Shown: positions 22,060 through 35,301 of the stretch, in pieces | Layout of the letters: the number at the start of each line of letters is the position of its first letter | Position numbering within the stretch: the stretch's first letter is position 1 | From: Amyelois transitella | Lineage: Eukaryota; Arthropoda; Insecta; Lepidoptera; Pyralidae | DNA length: 64,000 nt | Direction: 5' to 3' | Assembly (NCBI RefSeq): GCF_032362555.1 | Contig: NC_083522.1 | Span: 226,001 to 290,000, forward strand | The notes under the pieces: model-generated | Told to the model about the DNA's origin: nothing | The model's database searches: none | What the model saw: the letters and a program-made list of their open reading frames with translations, nothing else | Position numbers and translations under genes: made by a program

Positions 22060-23100
22060 ATGTTTTTACTATAATCTTGGAAATTAAATTGAAATCTAGT
22101 GTTGATATTTGAAGTTACAAATTTTAAAATATAAGTTATGATTAAGAGACATTGGAAAGAATTTAAGTATTTTTCTGTTAAGCCTGATGTTCAAACTATT
22201 TATGACTGAAAATGGCCACTTAGAAAAAAAGGAAAAACCAAAATAGCATGTTAAGTCAGATGTTGTTTAAAAAAGCATATTATTGTGAAATATCAGTCCA
22301 TTGTAGTTCATATTAGTTCAGTTCATCAATAAATCTTAATTGTATTGTCAAACTACCTTAATCAGTTATTACATTTCAGTGTTATATTCAAGCAAGTGCA
22401 TTTTTACTTTTACCATCATAAATTCCCACCGTAAATTTTTCAAAATCAAACCAAGATCAGCTTTAACACCTGAACTTTATCATCTTAGGCCATTCAATTC
22501 ATGACACTTAATTATTGCACAATTATTTTATACAGTATCCATCAATTCTGCAACTTTGTCCATTGCTCAATGACTGATTAACAAAAAAGTTCTTACAATT
22601 TGGGAGACTTTGGTTTATAAAAATGTTATGAGATACATCGACAAATCTCAAATTTTTTTTCCTGTTGAAATGAGAACATTTAACTGTATTGCTGCTAGCC
22701 GGCTCATTAACTTCAAGAAAAAGTAAATCGTAGATAAGTTTTGCAAATGGTCTTAAACATTAATGGTGTTGGTATAATTCACATGTACAAAATAATGTTT
22801 TAATAGATTATAAAGTTTATTAAATTAGTTAAAATGAATTACATGAACAACTGAGATTATTGCTCACCAAAGACTCCATGACAGTGAGATGGTTGTGAAA
22901 ATATATCTATGTAATTTATGTGCTATATGTGTTATCTTTTTGGAGTTTTCTATTATATGTATATATACATGTTTTATTGTTAATACACTATGTTTATGAT
23001 GATTTTATTTAGTCTAATGACTTTCGTCTTACAAACCTAGGGTGTTACAACCCATGTGGTCTGCTGCTGGACATAAATATCCTTCCAAACTTAGAATAGA
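22060..23100. other. AT-rich intergenic DNA
   Basis: No gene is seen between the UROS polyadenylation signal and the next repeat. The sequence is AT-rich without long frames. Confidence 0.5.
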
Positions 23101-23103
23101 ATA

Positions 23104-23228
23104 GAATCCCTTGCGGGGTAGACAGAGAGACAGAGCCTTAAAATACTGAAAGGCCACGTTCAGCTGTATGGTTTTATGAGGAAATTGTATTCAAATTGTG
23201 ACAGGTTGCTAGCCCACTCGCTTTTCTT
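23104..23228 (-). repeat. Family A fragment, 3' part
   Basis: The minus strand shows the CCCTTGCGGGGTAGACAGAG block to the GACAGGTTGCTAGCCCA block. The 5' half is missing. Confidence 0.7.
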
Positions 23229-23577
23229 CTCTATATTATGGCTTCCACCGAACTTTCGGTGATACTGCCAATGTCATGGTTTGAAAAGACACGAAGTTAT
23301 GAATTTGGACGGTATACGACTACAAGTCAAAGAATCACTTTATTTTTTTTATAAATGTAGATACAATCAGGTATATGTATAGAGATAGTACAACAACAAA
23401 AATTTCTTATACAAATTTTACAAATGCATCTATATTGTACTAGTTCTTAAATCTAACTCTGTACATTTAAGCTGGACCAATTAAGTACTTATAGAGGTTC
23501 TTATCCAATACAAGCAAGGTATTCCCCAATTGAAATGGAACGATAATATACTGCCCGAACGAAAAATAACTGCTGAA

Positions 23578-25986
23578 TTAGGCCTCCTGTTCGACGGGCG
23601 CGGGCCTCCGGGGCTCGCGGGCGGACGCGGCGTCCCACCGGCGGGTCACCCCCGCGAACGTCACGCCCGCGCTGCCCACCGCCAGCCCCGCCGCCACCAT
23701 GCCCAGGGGCTGAAATACACGTTTTATTCGACACAAAAATGTGGGAAAGTGTTTTGAGAACACAGCATTTCACTTTGTGATTATTATGTTGAAATATTAA
23801 CCTTTCAACAGTGTCTTGCTTCTTTTGTCAGCAGTTTAGCTAGTGTTACTCCTGATTATCTAGTCGATTTCTTTGCAAATTTCACTAAATTAGGTCTAAT
23901 AGGTCTGCTGTAATCCTGGCCAGAAGAACCAGTAACTGGTGCCGCGTCTAGCTGTAACGGGACCCGGAAGATACCCACAGTCCAGCTATGACGACGATCG
24001 TGGAGCAGGTAAGTCGGGTAATTATATGAAACGACTCCTAAATCCTAAGTTTCTAAGCTAACTGCCAGCTTGGATCATGGATACACACCCATTTGCCAGC
24101 AATGGTTCCCTCACAATGTTTGTCTTTAGTTTGCAAACTGATGACTGATCCTTTTTTGGACAGTCGTGTAAAATACGAAAGAATATAGATACTTACTGCG
24201 CGTAAAAACCCAAGGAAGTTCGTGCTTTCGCAGAAAACCAAGCTCAAAATAGCCATAACCAGGAGAAGGACGCCCAGCACTGTGGATATTATTATATCCT
24301 GGAAACAATCGGAAGGAAATTAATTAATCTCTGAAAGGGGGAGAAACCTTGGGTCACCTTTACAAAACTCGTGGTGCTATGGGCTCAACAGGCGGGGCGC
24401 ATCATCATCATTCGACAAGGAAATATGTGATGAAGGTTAGTCTTCTTAATTTAAAAAATAACCGAGAGGTTTAAGTAAATGAGACTTAAGGACTTTGCGT
24501 AAAGTTTACATTTTTTTGAAAAAAGTGTTAGAAATATCAACAATAGACAAGCAAAGCGAGCAGCGCTTTTTGCTTTGGCACGTCCACACTAAACTAACTG
24601 AGCATTTACCTCGCGGGGTTGCTTGTTCGTTGTGGACACTACATACGTTCATAAAATCACGCCTCGTTCCCGGAGGGGTAGGCAGATACTATATATTTCG
24701 ACTGCATACTACTTTCGCTTCATCCACATTCACTTCATGCAAGTTCGTCGGTTTTGGTTATTCTTGAGTTTACTTTCGTCAGGATGTTCACCATTTCACT
24801 GGCGAAATGATTTCGAAAGTTATGGCAACATGTATGAAATACTAACCGCAAACAACCAAACCTGCGGTGCGTATAGCGGCAGCTGCAGCGCGGTGCCTGC
24901 GTATAACAGCGCGGCGACGCCGGCCGCCACCAGCGCCACGACGCCCGCGCCGGACGCCAGCGCCGGCGCGCCGCTGCATTGCGACGCCTCCGCCGACAGG
25001 TAGAACACGGAGACTACTATGCACGCGATCTGCGCTGGTCAGAACATGATATTGTTTTCTTTGCTCGTATAACTTCAGGCAAAAAGCAGAACACGACAGC
25101 TATGTTCGATGATGACTTCTTAGTTTCTTGCCCATGCAAATGAAGACTGTCAAGATTATATTTTCCTATTAATATATAAGAATTCTTTGCCACATAGGTA
25201 CTTTAAGAGGTGTAAGTAGGTACATACTACGAGCGTTGTTTTATTGGCGTAAATAAATAATGCGCGCTAGAAGATACTGCAGATATTAAATTACAGATAA
25301 TCTACGTTTTCCAGATCCATTATTGCAAATTAATAATGAAGAAAACAGACGCAGAACATCTTATCGTTTACAAAAACTCAATTCTTATATTAACTAGGTA
25401 TATAGGTATATATAGGTAATCATATTGTATGTAAACAAATGTTGTAATCTAAATAGTTACAATAATTAAGTTGATTCCGATCTAGTTTTTATCAAATTTA
25501 TGAAAAACAGCGGATGAAAATAAAGCTTGATAATATTGAAATTTATCCTCCTCCAAACCGGATTATTACTATTACCTATTTAGGTTATGGGCGAGTAAAC
25601 TGTCACTATTTGAATCTCAATTCCATCATTGGGCTATAGTTACAGCCGAACGCTGTCAGTCTTCTTAAGACTGTTGGCTCTATCTAACCCAGAAGAGGTA
25701 TAGGCGTGATGTGTGTATAGATGTAGTATCACTTCATTTCAACTGTTCACTTCAATAGTGTCAGAAGGGACAACTGAATTTCGGTTTGCAGTACCACATA
25801 AGACTGATGATAAGTTATCAATACTGCTGATGGGTATTTGAGTAAAAGTAGTAAACTCACCACTGAAACCATCTTCAAGACGCCTTCCGCCGAGAGCAAG
25901 TAATCATTTTGGTCGTAATACTCGCGCAAAGCAGCCTGCTCGGCACGCTCGGGCTCCGACAAAGAGTTACCATTTACCACTATCAT
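23578..25986 (-). CDS. Four-span membrane protein, MARVEL-like
   Basis: Four exons, all joined in phase 0: 25986-25861 (42 codons from ATG), 25029-24862 (56), 24298-24197 (34) and 23709-23578 (43 plus stop), giving 175 residues. Donors are GTGAGT, GTTTGG (atypical) and GTAAGT; acceptors are GCGCAG, TTCCAG and TTTCAG. Each exon carries about one membrane helix: GVLKMVSVIACIVVSVFYL, GAGVVALVAAGVAALLYAG, STVLGVLLLVMAILSLVF and GMVAAGLAVGSAGVTFAGV. The N-terminus is acidic and polar, and the C-terminal tail is short and proline-arginine rich. Size, spacing and the GVLK start of helix 1 fit MARVEL-domain proteins of vesicle trafficking and cell junctions. That name is inference, since no single motif proves it. 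A minus-strand AATAAA lies at 23344-23339. Confidence 0.65.
24642..24790 (-). repeat. Family B LINE 3' end in an intron
   Basis: It lies in intron 2 of the four-span protein gene, about 70 bp past the exon 2 donor. The blocks ATCACGCCTCGTTCCCGGAG, GGGGTAGGCAGATACTA and TTCATCCACATTCA are clear. Confidence 0.75.
25576..25722 (+). repeat. Family A fragment, 3' half
   Basis: It lies in intron 1 of the four-span protein gene, antisense to it. It carries the GGGCGAGTAAACTGTCACTA block through TATAGGCGTGATGTG. Confidence 0.7.
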
Positions 25987-25989
25987 TGT

Positions 25990-28900
25990 AATTGCCAGTT
26001 ATAGGTATTTACGATCAAAACTAATCCAAATATCTTGATGTTAAGGTTTAAAAAAGCACCCTAACCATTATTATAACCTCATATTCATATACATACACAA
26101 ATTTGCTTCTTACACTACACAGTCCATAATATTTGGATATATGGAAGCTCCTCGTATGGATTGAGGCAACAGCCACCACATCTCAAGAGTGTCACACTTT
26201 GGATATCCACTTTCACTTTCCTATCACATCTTCGTATGCTTAACTTGAGCTCGGGTATCTTTCGATATTTTTAACATACAATGTTCCACTTCCTGTTATT
26301 AATTTCATTGAAGCCGTTGACAAAACTAGAGCAAGTTTTGGGTAAGAATAGTTCTTAAGAAAATCCAATAAAATGTAATACAATTCGTTTGTTGTGTCCC
26401 AAATAGTTTCCTTTGAAGTTCGGAACACGTTTGTAGCTCCGGCCCGCGGAGAACGGCATCTACAGAATATCTTATCGAATACATGCCAATTACAAAATAA
26501 CTTGATAGCACCCTCAATCACGCCGACCACTTAAAAGATAACAGATTACGATCTTTAAAAAATATTTAAATGTAGTCATCCATCAATAAATCGAACAAAT
26601 AAAACGACATAATTGTATAAAACCATATATTACCATTAAAATTTAAAAGTAAAAATGACTCGCACATATTGATCGAGACTTAGAATAACTCGGTACATTT
26701 CCTTGTGAGTACATGCCGTACCTACAATATGACACACAGAGCGATCGGTTCGGGGGGACAGGTACGGGCGGGAGGGGGTAGGGTTGCCAGTTCGGAAAAA
26801 TTTTGAGTCTTGCCAAATGCAATGCAAATTAGCAGTCTTTTTGTTGGTGGGCAATTTCCACAGCTTTCAGGAAAAGAAAAACGAATACTTACCATAAGAT
26901 TTTCCCATTAATGATATTCATTTTTATTGGATCGAAGATCAGTTCTCTTAGACGAGCAAGGAGTTCAGAACTAAATCATGCATCATGTAGCGACAAAAGG
27001 CGAGTATAAACAGGTAATAGAATTTTGTACTTATTTTTGGCAACCCCGTTAATGGGTGGGTGGTACAAACAAAAAAATGGACAACCCAATAACTTTGTGA
27101 TATGTATGAGGACCTAGGTCAGTAAAGGAAGTAAAATATCAACAATGTAAAGGTGACGAAAGGCGCTGCGCACTCCTATACTACTTGTACCGCTATACAT
27201 ACTATATTTTTAAACTTAAATTTGACTAAATAAGAAACCGATTTAAAAAAAAAAATTACTAATGGGAATTATTTTGTAAGAAAAATTCCTTTTTTCTGAG
27301 TAAATTTACATAAAACCGTAATAACATTACATCCTCTGTTTACGGCCTTTATCTTCGCAATCTGCTTTTGCATACAACAAATTGCAGCAACCAAATTATA
27401 TCATAATAAACAAGTTGCTTTGTTGGGTTGCACCAAACAGATTGCAAGTAAGTTACTAAAATATGTTTCTAAAAAAAACTGTCAATAATACTATTAGCAC
27501 TGTAGATAAAAGGAATTATACTTTTACATACACAGATAATATAAAAGTGCGCAGCGCTAACAAAGCAGCCGTGCAGAAATCAACATGGTACGTTGTTAAG
27601 CTCGAGCGTGTACACCGGACAGTATAAAATTATTTCCTATAACAATCTTATATGTCAAACTTCCTTACAGCTACGTATATTTCGCTTATGAACAGGCGCG
27701 AACCCGACTAGACTCTGACATGCACACTTATGGTTCGTACGTGGGGACCAAACTTTTCAGTGATACAATCTTGCATCAAAATATAATAAAGAGTTATAAT
27801 ATGTAGCTCAGTAAAAAAAAGAAATTTGTAAAATATCGTCTCAGATGATGAAACAATACAATGAGACTAGAGGTATAGACAGTAAGTTTTAAATATTTAA
27901 TTGTCTTTCAAATATTTTCAATGCTCCTTTTCTTAAACCAATCAAGCACGTTAACTAGGCGTGTCAACTAGTAGTGTGGTGACGCGATGCGATTTCATAC
28001 AAATTCGGGTTTACGTGCCGGATGCGTTCAATCGAGTAAAACTCAATAATCCCTCTGTCATCCATAGTTTAACGCGCACAATTCACGCGTTTGACGAAAC
28101 ATCAACTCCAGAAATGTATGTGCGCGTTTAAAGTTGTGTTATTTACAATTTAAGACACTTTTATCACTATTAAGGGTGTACAAATAAAATTAAATTTTAT
28201 CTACAAGGAAATGATGCATCACCCAAAAGTTAAGCCCCGCCTATACAACAGTATTACTTTAAAACAATATAATTACAATATACTTCGCTTACACAATTAC
28301 AAAGTTACCCTTTTACAATATTCAATCAAGTAATGTCAGACATATTATATAAGATTATACAACTTATATGAGATGGACGAATGGAAAACGGGACAAACAA
28401 ACTATCAAGAGAATGGGGCAAAGACATTAGAAAAAAGTGGTTCTTGGTTTGACCTGTATGTATGTTTGTACGCGATTATATCGCGAATCACTGAACAGAT
28501 TTTCAGGCGGATTTCAAAAAAGTGTTTGTTACGCTTGAAAGGTTTTAAAAAATTTACCCACATAAAAAAGATGTATATCGATCAAAGGCAGTTCTCTTTT
28601 TACAAAAGTTATTAAATTTGAGCATTCTGTGATGTTTGGGAGTACATCTGAAATAATGTTTGTTAATACCAGGTCTCTGAAGTAGGTACTAAAGTGCAGT
28701 AGCGTAACTATTATAGGATTAGATTAATGAAACTTGAAGTACTGGACTTATTAATGTCGTTAACACAAAATATTAAATCAATATTTCTATTATAAGCAAT
28801 ATGCAACTGAAAATTATGAAGAATTTATTGTATATCATTAATGATGCTCTTCTAATGTCATTGCCGGGGATGGACCATTCATGTCATTAATCTATTAAAA

Positions 28901-30290
28901 ATACGAGATTGACCTCATAATAAAGGAATAAACTAGATTTGTGCAAAAACTACATAGGAATGTTGTTTAATTTAAATAACTAACAAATAATGCTTACGAC
29001 TAAAGACTAGCATCAAAATCAGACTTGCAAATAACAGAACTTTGGTAACTTATGCTCAGTCAGCAACCAACGCACACAAGATATAATATAGTGGGAATTT
29101 TACCTACATAATTTTACATTGAAATTTGGTAATTATTTTTTGTATATACGATTACAAATAATACTACGGCCATAGGTTGCCAAATGCCAAAGTCAGCCAG
29201 CGATTGGTTACTTGTTTGGCTGTAGATATTGCATCCTACATTTAGATACAAAATTGAGAATAGATATAAAAATTTATTTTGATTTAATACTTTTTGGGGT
29301 TATTTGCATTTGTACATTGTCATTCCTGCATTATATCAAGTCTGCGTTGGTTCGGACCATGGATAGTAAATAAATAAATGCGAACACTACACCACAACAT
29401 TGGACAGTTAGACGGGCGGCTGGCAGTGATCATTTGTGCGTTCTGGCTGACAACAATGTTGGGGTTTCATTGCTGGGTACTCGGATTCCCCATTTTTAAT
29501 TCAGAGTTAATTCTGCAAATAAATAAACCATTATAAGTGGATAGTCTCAATAAAATAGTTTTACCACATTTGATTTCCGAATTATAGAATACCAATTTGG
29601 TTTAAAACTATTTCAATCAGATTCTATTTATACATATTTATTTTTTGCAGAATTAACTTAAATTTTTTAACAAACTGTTTCATCAATAATTAATATACAT
29701 ATAAAAAGAAACTGAAGCCTCTGAGAATTGATAAAGGGACTCAAAAGTTCAAAAGATCAATGTAAATCCCCACCAAAGCAATATGGTAAATAAGAATGCG
29801 ATCATTTGATCATCAAGTTTGATCTCATCTGATAATTTGAAACAAATTTAAGTACCTTACTCACTTAACTATTGGATATTCAAAATCCAAATCAATCCAT
29901 TACATTTATCGAACAATCAAATCGGAACACTTGAGAGAACAAAAATCTCTACTTTCTTCAGTAGAGGTTCTTTTTTACAACTGTTCTTCTCAGTACACCA
30001 CCAGACTCATTTTGCAGGAGCTATATTGGGTCTCATAAATTATAATGGCATTAATTGAACATTCCGAAAATTATAGGCATTACAGACCCTAAAAATGGCA
30101 GCCTCCAAATTATGTTATTAAAATTTTTGAGTGCCACTATGCATATTCTCACATCCGTAGCGCCACACCATATTCACTGATCACTGGTTTTCTCATTTAG
30201 AATCAAGTGACTGTAAGGTCCCACAACAGCACAACACATTGCCCGCTCGCTCCACTGTAACAAGATCCGGCTTAGAAGTCCGTGCGTGCC
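25990..30290. other. Intergenic, no gene seen
   Basis: AT-rich DNA separates the two four-span genes. A short stretch at about 28375-28620 has a plus-strand open frame and a GTATGTTTGTACGCGATTAT motif that recalls lepidopteran LINE tails, but I cannot assign it. The 3' UTR of the upstream gene may extend to AATAAA-like sites near 29640. Confidence 0.45.
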
Positions 30291-30295
30291 GGTCA

Positions 30296-32510
30296 CTATA
30301 AGACGTGGTCGGCGGGCACGGGCGGCACGGCGCGGTAGGCGGCGGCGGGCGGCGCGCGCGCGGCGGCCGGCAGCGCCAGCGCCGCCAGCGCGGCCGCCAG
30401 CGCCGCGCCCAGCAGCCCCAGCGCCGCGCCCGCCAGCAGCAGCGCGCGCAGCGGCGCCGGCGCGCGCGCGTACTCGCTGCAGAACGCCACGGAGTACAGC
30501 GTGAGCAGCCCGCCCACCAGCAGCGCGAATACGCTCCACAGGCTCGTCACGCCGGACTGGAATGCACAGGGCGACACTTTACGTTCATGTTCCTTCTAGC
30601 GATAGTATCCTCCTTACCTCTACAGAGGTGGGATTTCTATCAAAACCCCTGCTACCTTAAACCATGTATCTTATCCTCTGACGGAATGTTAAATATTTAT
30701 CATATGGTTTCCCCATTTCAATAGCAATAACCAGCAATCAAAGTAATGAAACAAAAATTAAAAATATCTTATAATACCAACTTTACCTAAGTCACTCAAC
30801 AACTAACTCTTATTAAAAATCCCTGACATGTTAATATGTGATTTTATGTGACTCTCTTTGAAAATCCTTGACATGCAATCAGAGCTATGTAGTTGTGATA
30901 CTGACCAGCCGGTCCCAGTGGATGGGCAGCAAGGCCGCCAGCCCGCTGACGTGCATGCTGAGCATCACGCCGTGCAGCAGCAGAGAGGACAGTGCGCCGA
31001 GCAGGAGGAGCTGCACGCGGGACGCTAGAGGCAGCAGTGCTATGCGCATGCCCACAGCACTCCAAACGCAGCCGCAAATGCTCGCGCACACCAACTGGAA
31101 ATAGGGAAGAAGTTCAAATGTTTATTCTGTTATTTAAGTTTGTAGAAGAGGGAAAATTTCATAAGAAAGACTTGTTTAATTAACCCATGTTTTGATACTT
31201 ACGAATTGTGGAAAGAAATGGGGAAACTCCAATGGGAAAGAAGCTGTAGATTAAAACTGATGCTAGGGTCGTAACACACGCAAAACATTAAAAGGGGATT
31301 GTCACTGTATCATCTTACAGCCTTTTTCAAAAACATTACTTCAATTTTAAGACACACTTAAGTCATACTTAAGAAAAATTGTATTTATAAATGCCGTTTA
31401 GAGTTAAACATCTTCTTAAACAGTGTCTTAAATTGCTGTAAAATTACAGTCTCAGATGCTTTTTAAGGGCTTAAGCAATAAATATAGCATTAAATCTTTT
31501 AAGTAATATAAGCGTGAAGCTTCAAAACGAGCTTATGAGCTTAGGTAATGGCTAGTACCCTGCGTTATCTACTTGCAAGTTCTGCTTGTACTTTTTTTTA
31601 CATATTAATTATTTGATTGTACAACTCTCCTTATCATTCACATGGCCTGTTCTTCTAGCATAGCTAAAAATGCTGTGAATTAACACAATCAGGATCTGTC
31701 GACAGCTAGGAGACAGTTCATTTAAAAATGGACTACACTCAGAAAAGTGATCTAGAGCAGCGATACATCTCAAAGCCGCGATCTCACAGCTAGAGTACGT
31801 ACCAACAGCAGAAGCGTGGCGGCGCCGCTGCGGGTGGCGAGCAGTCTTGCGCGGCAGTAGAGAGGGGCGAGTGGGCGGGCGCGGGCGGGCGGCGCGCGGC
31901 GGTAGTGCGCGTGCGAGTCCCACGACCGCTCCGTCAGCTCCGCCGGCGAGCGCCCGCCCGCGCCCGAGCAACCGCTGCCTGCGATCTCAAAGTCCTGAAC
32001 ATACAATAGTTACGTCTATATCCTTTGCGGGGGTTGACAGCAGAGGCGATTTGCTAGTTGTGAATATTTTGAAACTACAGAAGTTATTTTCCCGATACAC
32101 TAATGACTTAATAATGAAAATTATCAATAACAACTGCAAATAGCATTTGATCTTAGCGCATAGTAAGTAAACAACAGACTTATTATTGCAAATGATATTT
32201 CAATAAAAGTAAATTTTTGGTAAACCACTATAGTTTAACAAACATAACTATGATAAGAGTAAAAATGTTATAGTAAGTATTTCATCTGTGTGTTATTGTA
32301 TTACAATTTTTATATACATATACAATTTTTACAAATAAAATAGTATGAATAGACGTTACAAATGATATGTATGTATGAATGACTGACCTGCACGTCCTCA
32401 CCGCGGCAGCTAGTCGGCTCCAGCTCGCGGATCTCGTCCAAAAGCAGCTCCACTTCGTCGGTCGAGTACAGCTCGCTCACTGACACGTAGCGCGTCGGCG
32501 CCGCTTGCAT
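30296..32510 (-). CDS. Four-span membrane protein, MARVEL-like, GC-rich
   Basis: Four exons, again all in phase 0: 32510-32388 (41 codons), 31994-31803 (64), 31094-30906 (63) and 30556-30296 (86 plus stop), 254 residues. The ATG at 32510 is chosen over an in-frame upstream GTG. Donors are GTCAGT, GTACGT and GTCAGT; acceptors are TTCAG, TTCCAG and TTCCAG. The N-terminal 95 residues are cytosolic in character (acidic EVELLLDEIRELEP, then a basic proline stretch). Four hydrophobic stretches follow, around LLLLLVCASICGCVWSAVG, VQLLLLGALSSLLLHGVML, SLWSVFALLVGGLLTLYSV and LLLAGAALGLLGAALAAAL. The tail ends YRAVPPVPADHVL. The last exon is extremely GC-rich. The layout matches the gene at 23578-25986, and a tandem MARVEL-like pair is plausible but unproven. 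Confidence 0.65.
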
Positions 32511-32514
32511 ATCA

Positions 32515-34530
32515 CCCGCGCACTCTACCGCCGGGCGCCCGAGTCGCCCCACTTCCTTTCATCATCACCTCCACTTCAAAACCACCACTGCACCACACTT
32601 CAAGAAGCACTCTGCAGTTTCCGAATTTCCTCATTGACATTGGGCCTCCGTGTATTCGACCACATAATAATGTTTTGGTTTTAGATATAGTTCATTACAA
32701 TAGTTACGTACACGTACAATACAATTCCATATTCATTTCAATCGCTTTGAATTTCATTTACAATAAAATTATTACAGTTTAGCACGCCATGTCTGCTGTC
32801 AACTACAAACAAGTGTTGCCAGCCAGAGTAATACTAAAAGTTACAGTTTGAAACTCATCGACACAGAACCTTATGTTCGTTTCACATACATTACAAACAT
32901 TGATGCAATCGCTTCGGTAAAACACCTATGTCAATATTACAATAAATAATTTCAGGTACCTACCTCTTGAATACGACAGTTTTATCAACTATTGTTTTGA
33001 GTTTGTGTAATATTTTATTTCTTACATAGTTACCCAATGTGTAACCAATATTATGGTAAGTTCGTAAGTGTCACAGACTAAAAATATAGAATATTTTTAA
33101 TCAAACATCGATATATTTTCATTGTACTTGTCCTCGGATTATCGATATTGGAGCAATCGATTTAAATACGGGCTTTCTTCTTTGGAGTATATTGTTTACC
33201 TATAATACGAAAAAAATACGAAAATGCAATTAGAGCTCCTAAAACACGAGTTTATCTGTAATTGCATTTTAAAAATCCGTCCATTAGATACCAATCTGAC
33301 TTTTAATCCATTTCCGTGCAATTTCTAAGCAGTTTCATTGCTAATCTTTCAACACCTACTACTTCTCTACCTAGTTTCGAAGGGTTGTTTTAAAGTAAAC
33401 AATAAACATACTCATACTAAGGAAAAGCAAGGACAATGTCAAATGGAATAAATACGTAAATAAAAGACTTGTTAAACATTTATGTACTTTTTAATGTACC
33501 AACAGAAATTTTATAGTACTGATTAAATTTTCATTTGTCAAATGTAACAAAAAAAAACAGACATAACCGTTATAGTTCCCAAAACTTAATTTACAGGGGA
33601 ATCTAAAGGCAGCCTGTTTAAGAAGAAGAAAAGTCATGAAACTTATAACTAGTTTGCTAGGTCCTACCTAGCACTTTTGCGTTAGGTATAAATAAAAGTG
33701 CAAAATCGTCCGCATAAATGTGCACTTACTTTTGAACTTATCCTTATTTGGAAGTTTTGATTTTATCACAGAACACATCAAATCAAGTCGTCGTATCAAA
33801 ACGGGCATGGGCATATCTTGATAGTTTCCCGCCCCTGTAGCAAAGCGTTATTTTGAAATTGTATTTATATATCTATTTATTCAAAACTTGATTGAGCCTC
33901 AAACTCACGGATATGTATGTAGGTACGTCGCATTTCACGTCATAATAAAAAATTAAACAGCGGTAGTTTTTGGAGCGATAGTTCGTGCCGTGCCACGGGG
34001 GCTGGGGTGGAAAGAGGCCATTCACGTATAACGCTGACAGAGACATGTCTTGCTAACATTCGTGAATAGCGCCGCAAGCCCTTTTTTAGCCATATTATTT
34101 TGTTAGGTAGTAGTAAAAAATCAATTTTAGGGTAGGCTCGGCACACATAGCTCCTACGCCCATGCATACATCCCACGCTACTTACATTTTTTTTAAATTA
34201 TAAACATTTGCATTTTGTCTTAGGTACTTATACAGTTAATACAAATATGACGATTTTGTTACTTTTAATGCAGTTAATATTATATAATGAAACAGTCACG
34301 ACATGTTTAAATGCAAAAAATTATTACTTTATGCGACTATAAGGAACTTTCAGAGTAAGCCTATCTTACACTCTACGAGTTTTTGCTGACGTCTATAACA
34401 TATTAAGAATAGAACATCTGGTTATTAAAAGAAAAAATATACTTATGTAATAAATTGGTTTCACGTATTATCCCATATTCTAGTTCTAATCACAATTGGT
34501 CTTTTATGGTATTCTAACCAATTAGTCTAA
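32515..34530. other. Upstream intergenic DNA
   Basis: The first few hundred bases probably hold the promoter of the gene ending at 32510. Nothing else is recognised; the open frame at 33940-34176 is unsupported. Confidence 0.45.
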
Positions 34531-34536
34531 CTTAAA

Positions 34537-34602
34537 ATACATAAAATCACGCCTCTTTTTCTGAGGGGTAGGCAGGGACTACATCTTCCCACTTGACTCG
34601 AA
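34537..34602 (-). repeat. Family B fragment
   Basis: Only the microsatellite-proximal 65 bp remain (ATAAAATCACGCCTCTTT, GAGGGGTAGGCAGGGACTAC). Confidence 0.65.
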
Positions 34603-34687
34603 CCAAACATTATTTACATTTTACGTTAAAAATGCAACTACGATTTATAAAGTTTTTATTTCTAAACGCTTGCAGGATTCTCTCCTC

Positions 34688-34848
34688 TCTCTCCTCGCGG
34701 GGTACATGGAGCCAACAGTCTCGAGAACCGAAATGCCACGTACAGCTCTCTGGCTTAATGATGGAATTGAGATTCAATTAGTGACCGGTCGCTAGCCCAT
34801 CACCTACAAGAGGAATCCCCAAGTTAAATCGCCTATCCCTGCTATGCT
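34688..34848 (-). repeat. Family A fragment
   Basis: The minus strand runs from the CTCGCGGGGTACATGGAGCC block to AATCCCCAAGTTAAATCGCC. The opening is lost. Confidence 0.7.
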
Positions 34849-35084
34849 ATTTATGTATATATATATGTCGCAGGAAAATGAAGTAACCAGAAATTTCGCG
34901 AAATCCCTAGGGATATCACGAAATCACGGCATATGTTGAATATTCTTATTTACGACGCCTTCTTACTAAAATAGTCAGTGAAATGTCGTTTCACTAAATT
35001 AAATCTAGTGAAATGTCAGAAAAACGGATACCTCCGAGTAAAAATCGTCCAATGTATCTCTCTCCCTCTTTCTACCCAAACGGA

Positions 35085-35301
35085 CACAACTGGGAGCGGA
35101 AGGAAGCCGCCGTTGAAGCGGCCGCCGCGTCACGAATATGAGCGAGGGCAGCTCATGCTCCTGGCAACGAAGCAGTAGGCGTTGGCACCGTATGGTTTTA
35201 GTGGGTTCAAGCCCCACATAACCCGTCCGGCTTCCCGTACCCGGCCGGGTAAACGAAGGTCTTTCCACACGTAAAAAAAGGGTTAGGTTAGGTTAGGTTA
35301 A
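35085..35301 (+). mobile_element. LINE 3' end nested in the foldback element
   Basis: A GC-rich block contains GGTTTTAGTGGGTTCAAGCC, ACCCGTCCGGCTTCCCGTAC and CCGGCCGGGTAAACGAAGG, ends in a run of seven A, and is followed at once by TTAGG units. The style matches 3' UTRs of R1-clade LINEs, which include the telomere-targeted TRAS and SART families in moths. The left boundary is uncertain. Confidence 0.55.
35281..35301. repeat. Interstitial telomere repeat, four TTAGG units
   Basis: Directly after the A-run come four TTAGG/TTAG-type units, the canonical insect telomere repeat. They join the right arm of the surrounding element at TTAATCAATT. Confidence 0.75.

Noticed and set aside
28373-28615. 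80-codon plus-strand frame
   Set aside because: Looks like a decayed LINE tail region; no firm family match and no gene context.
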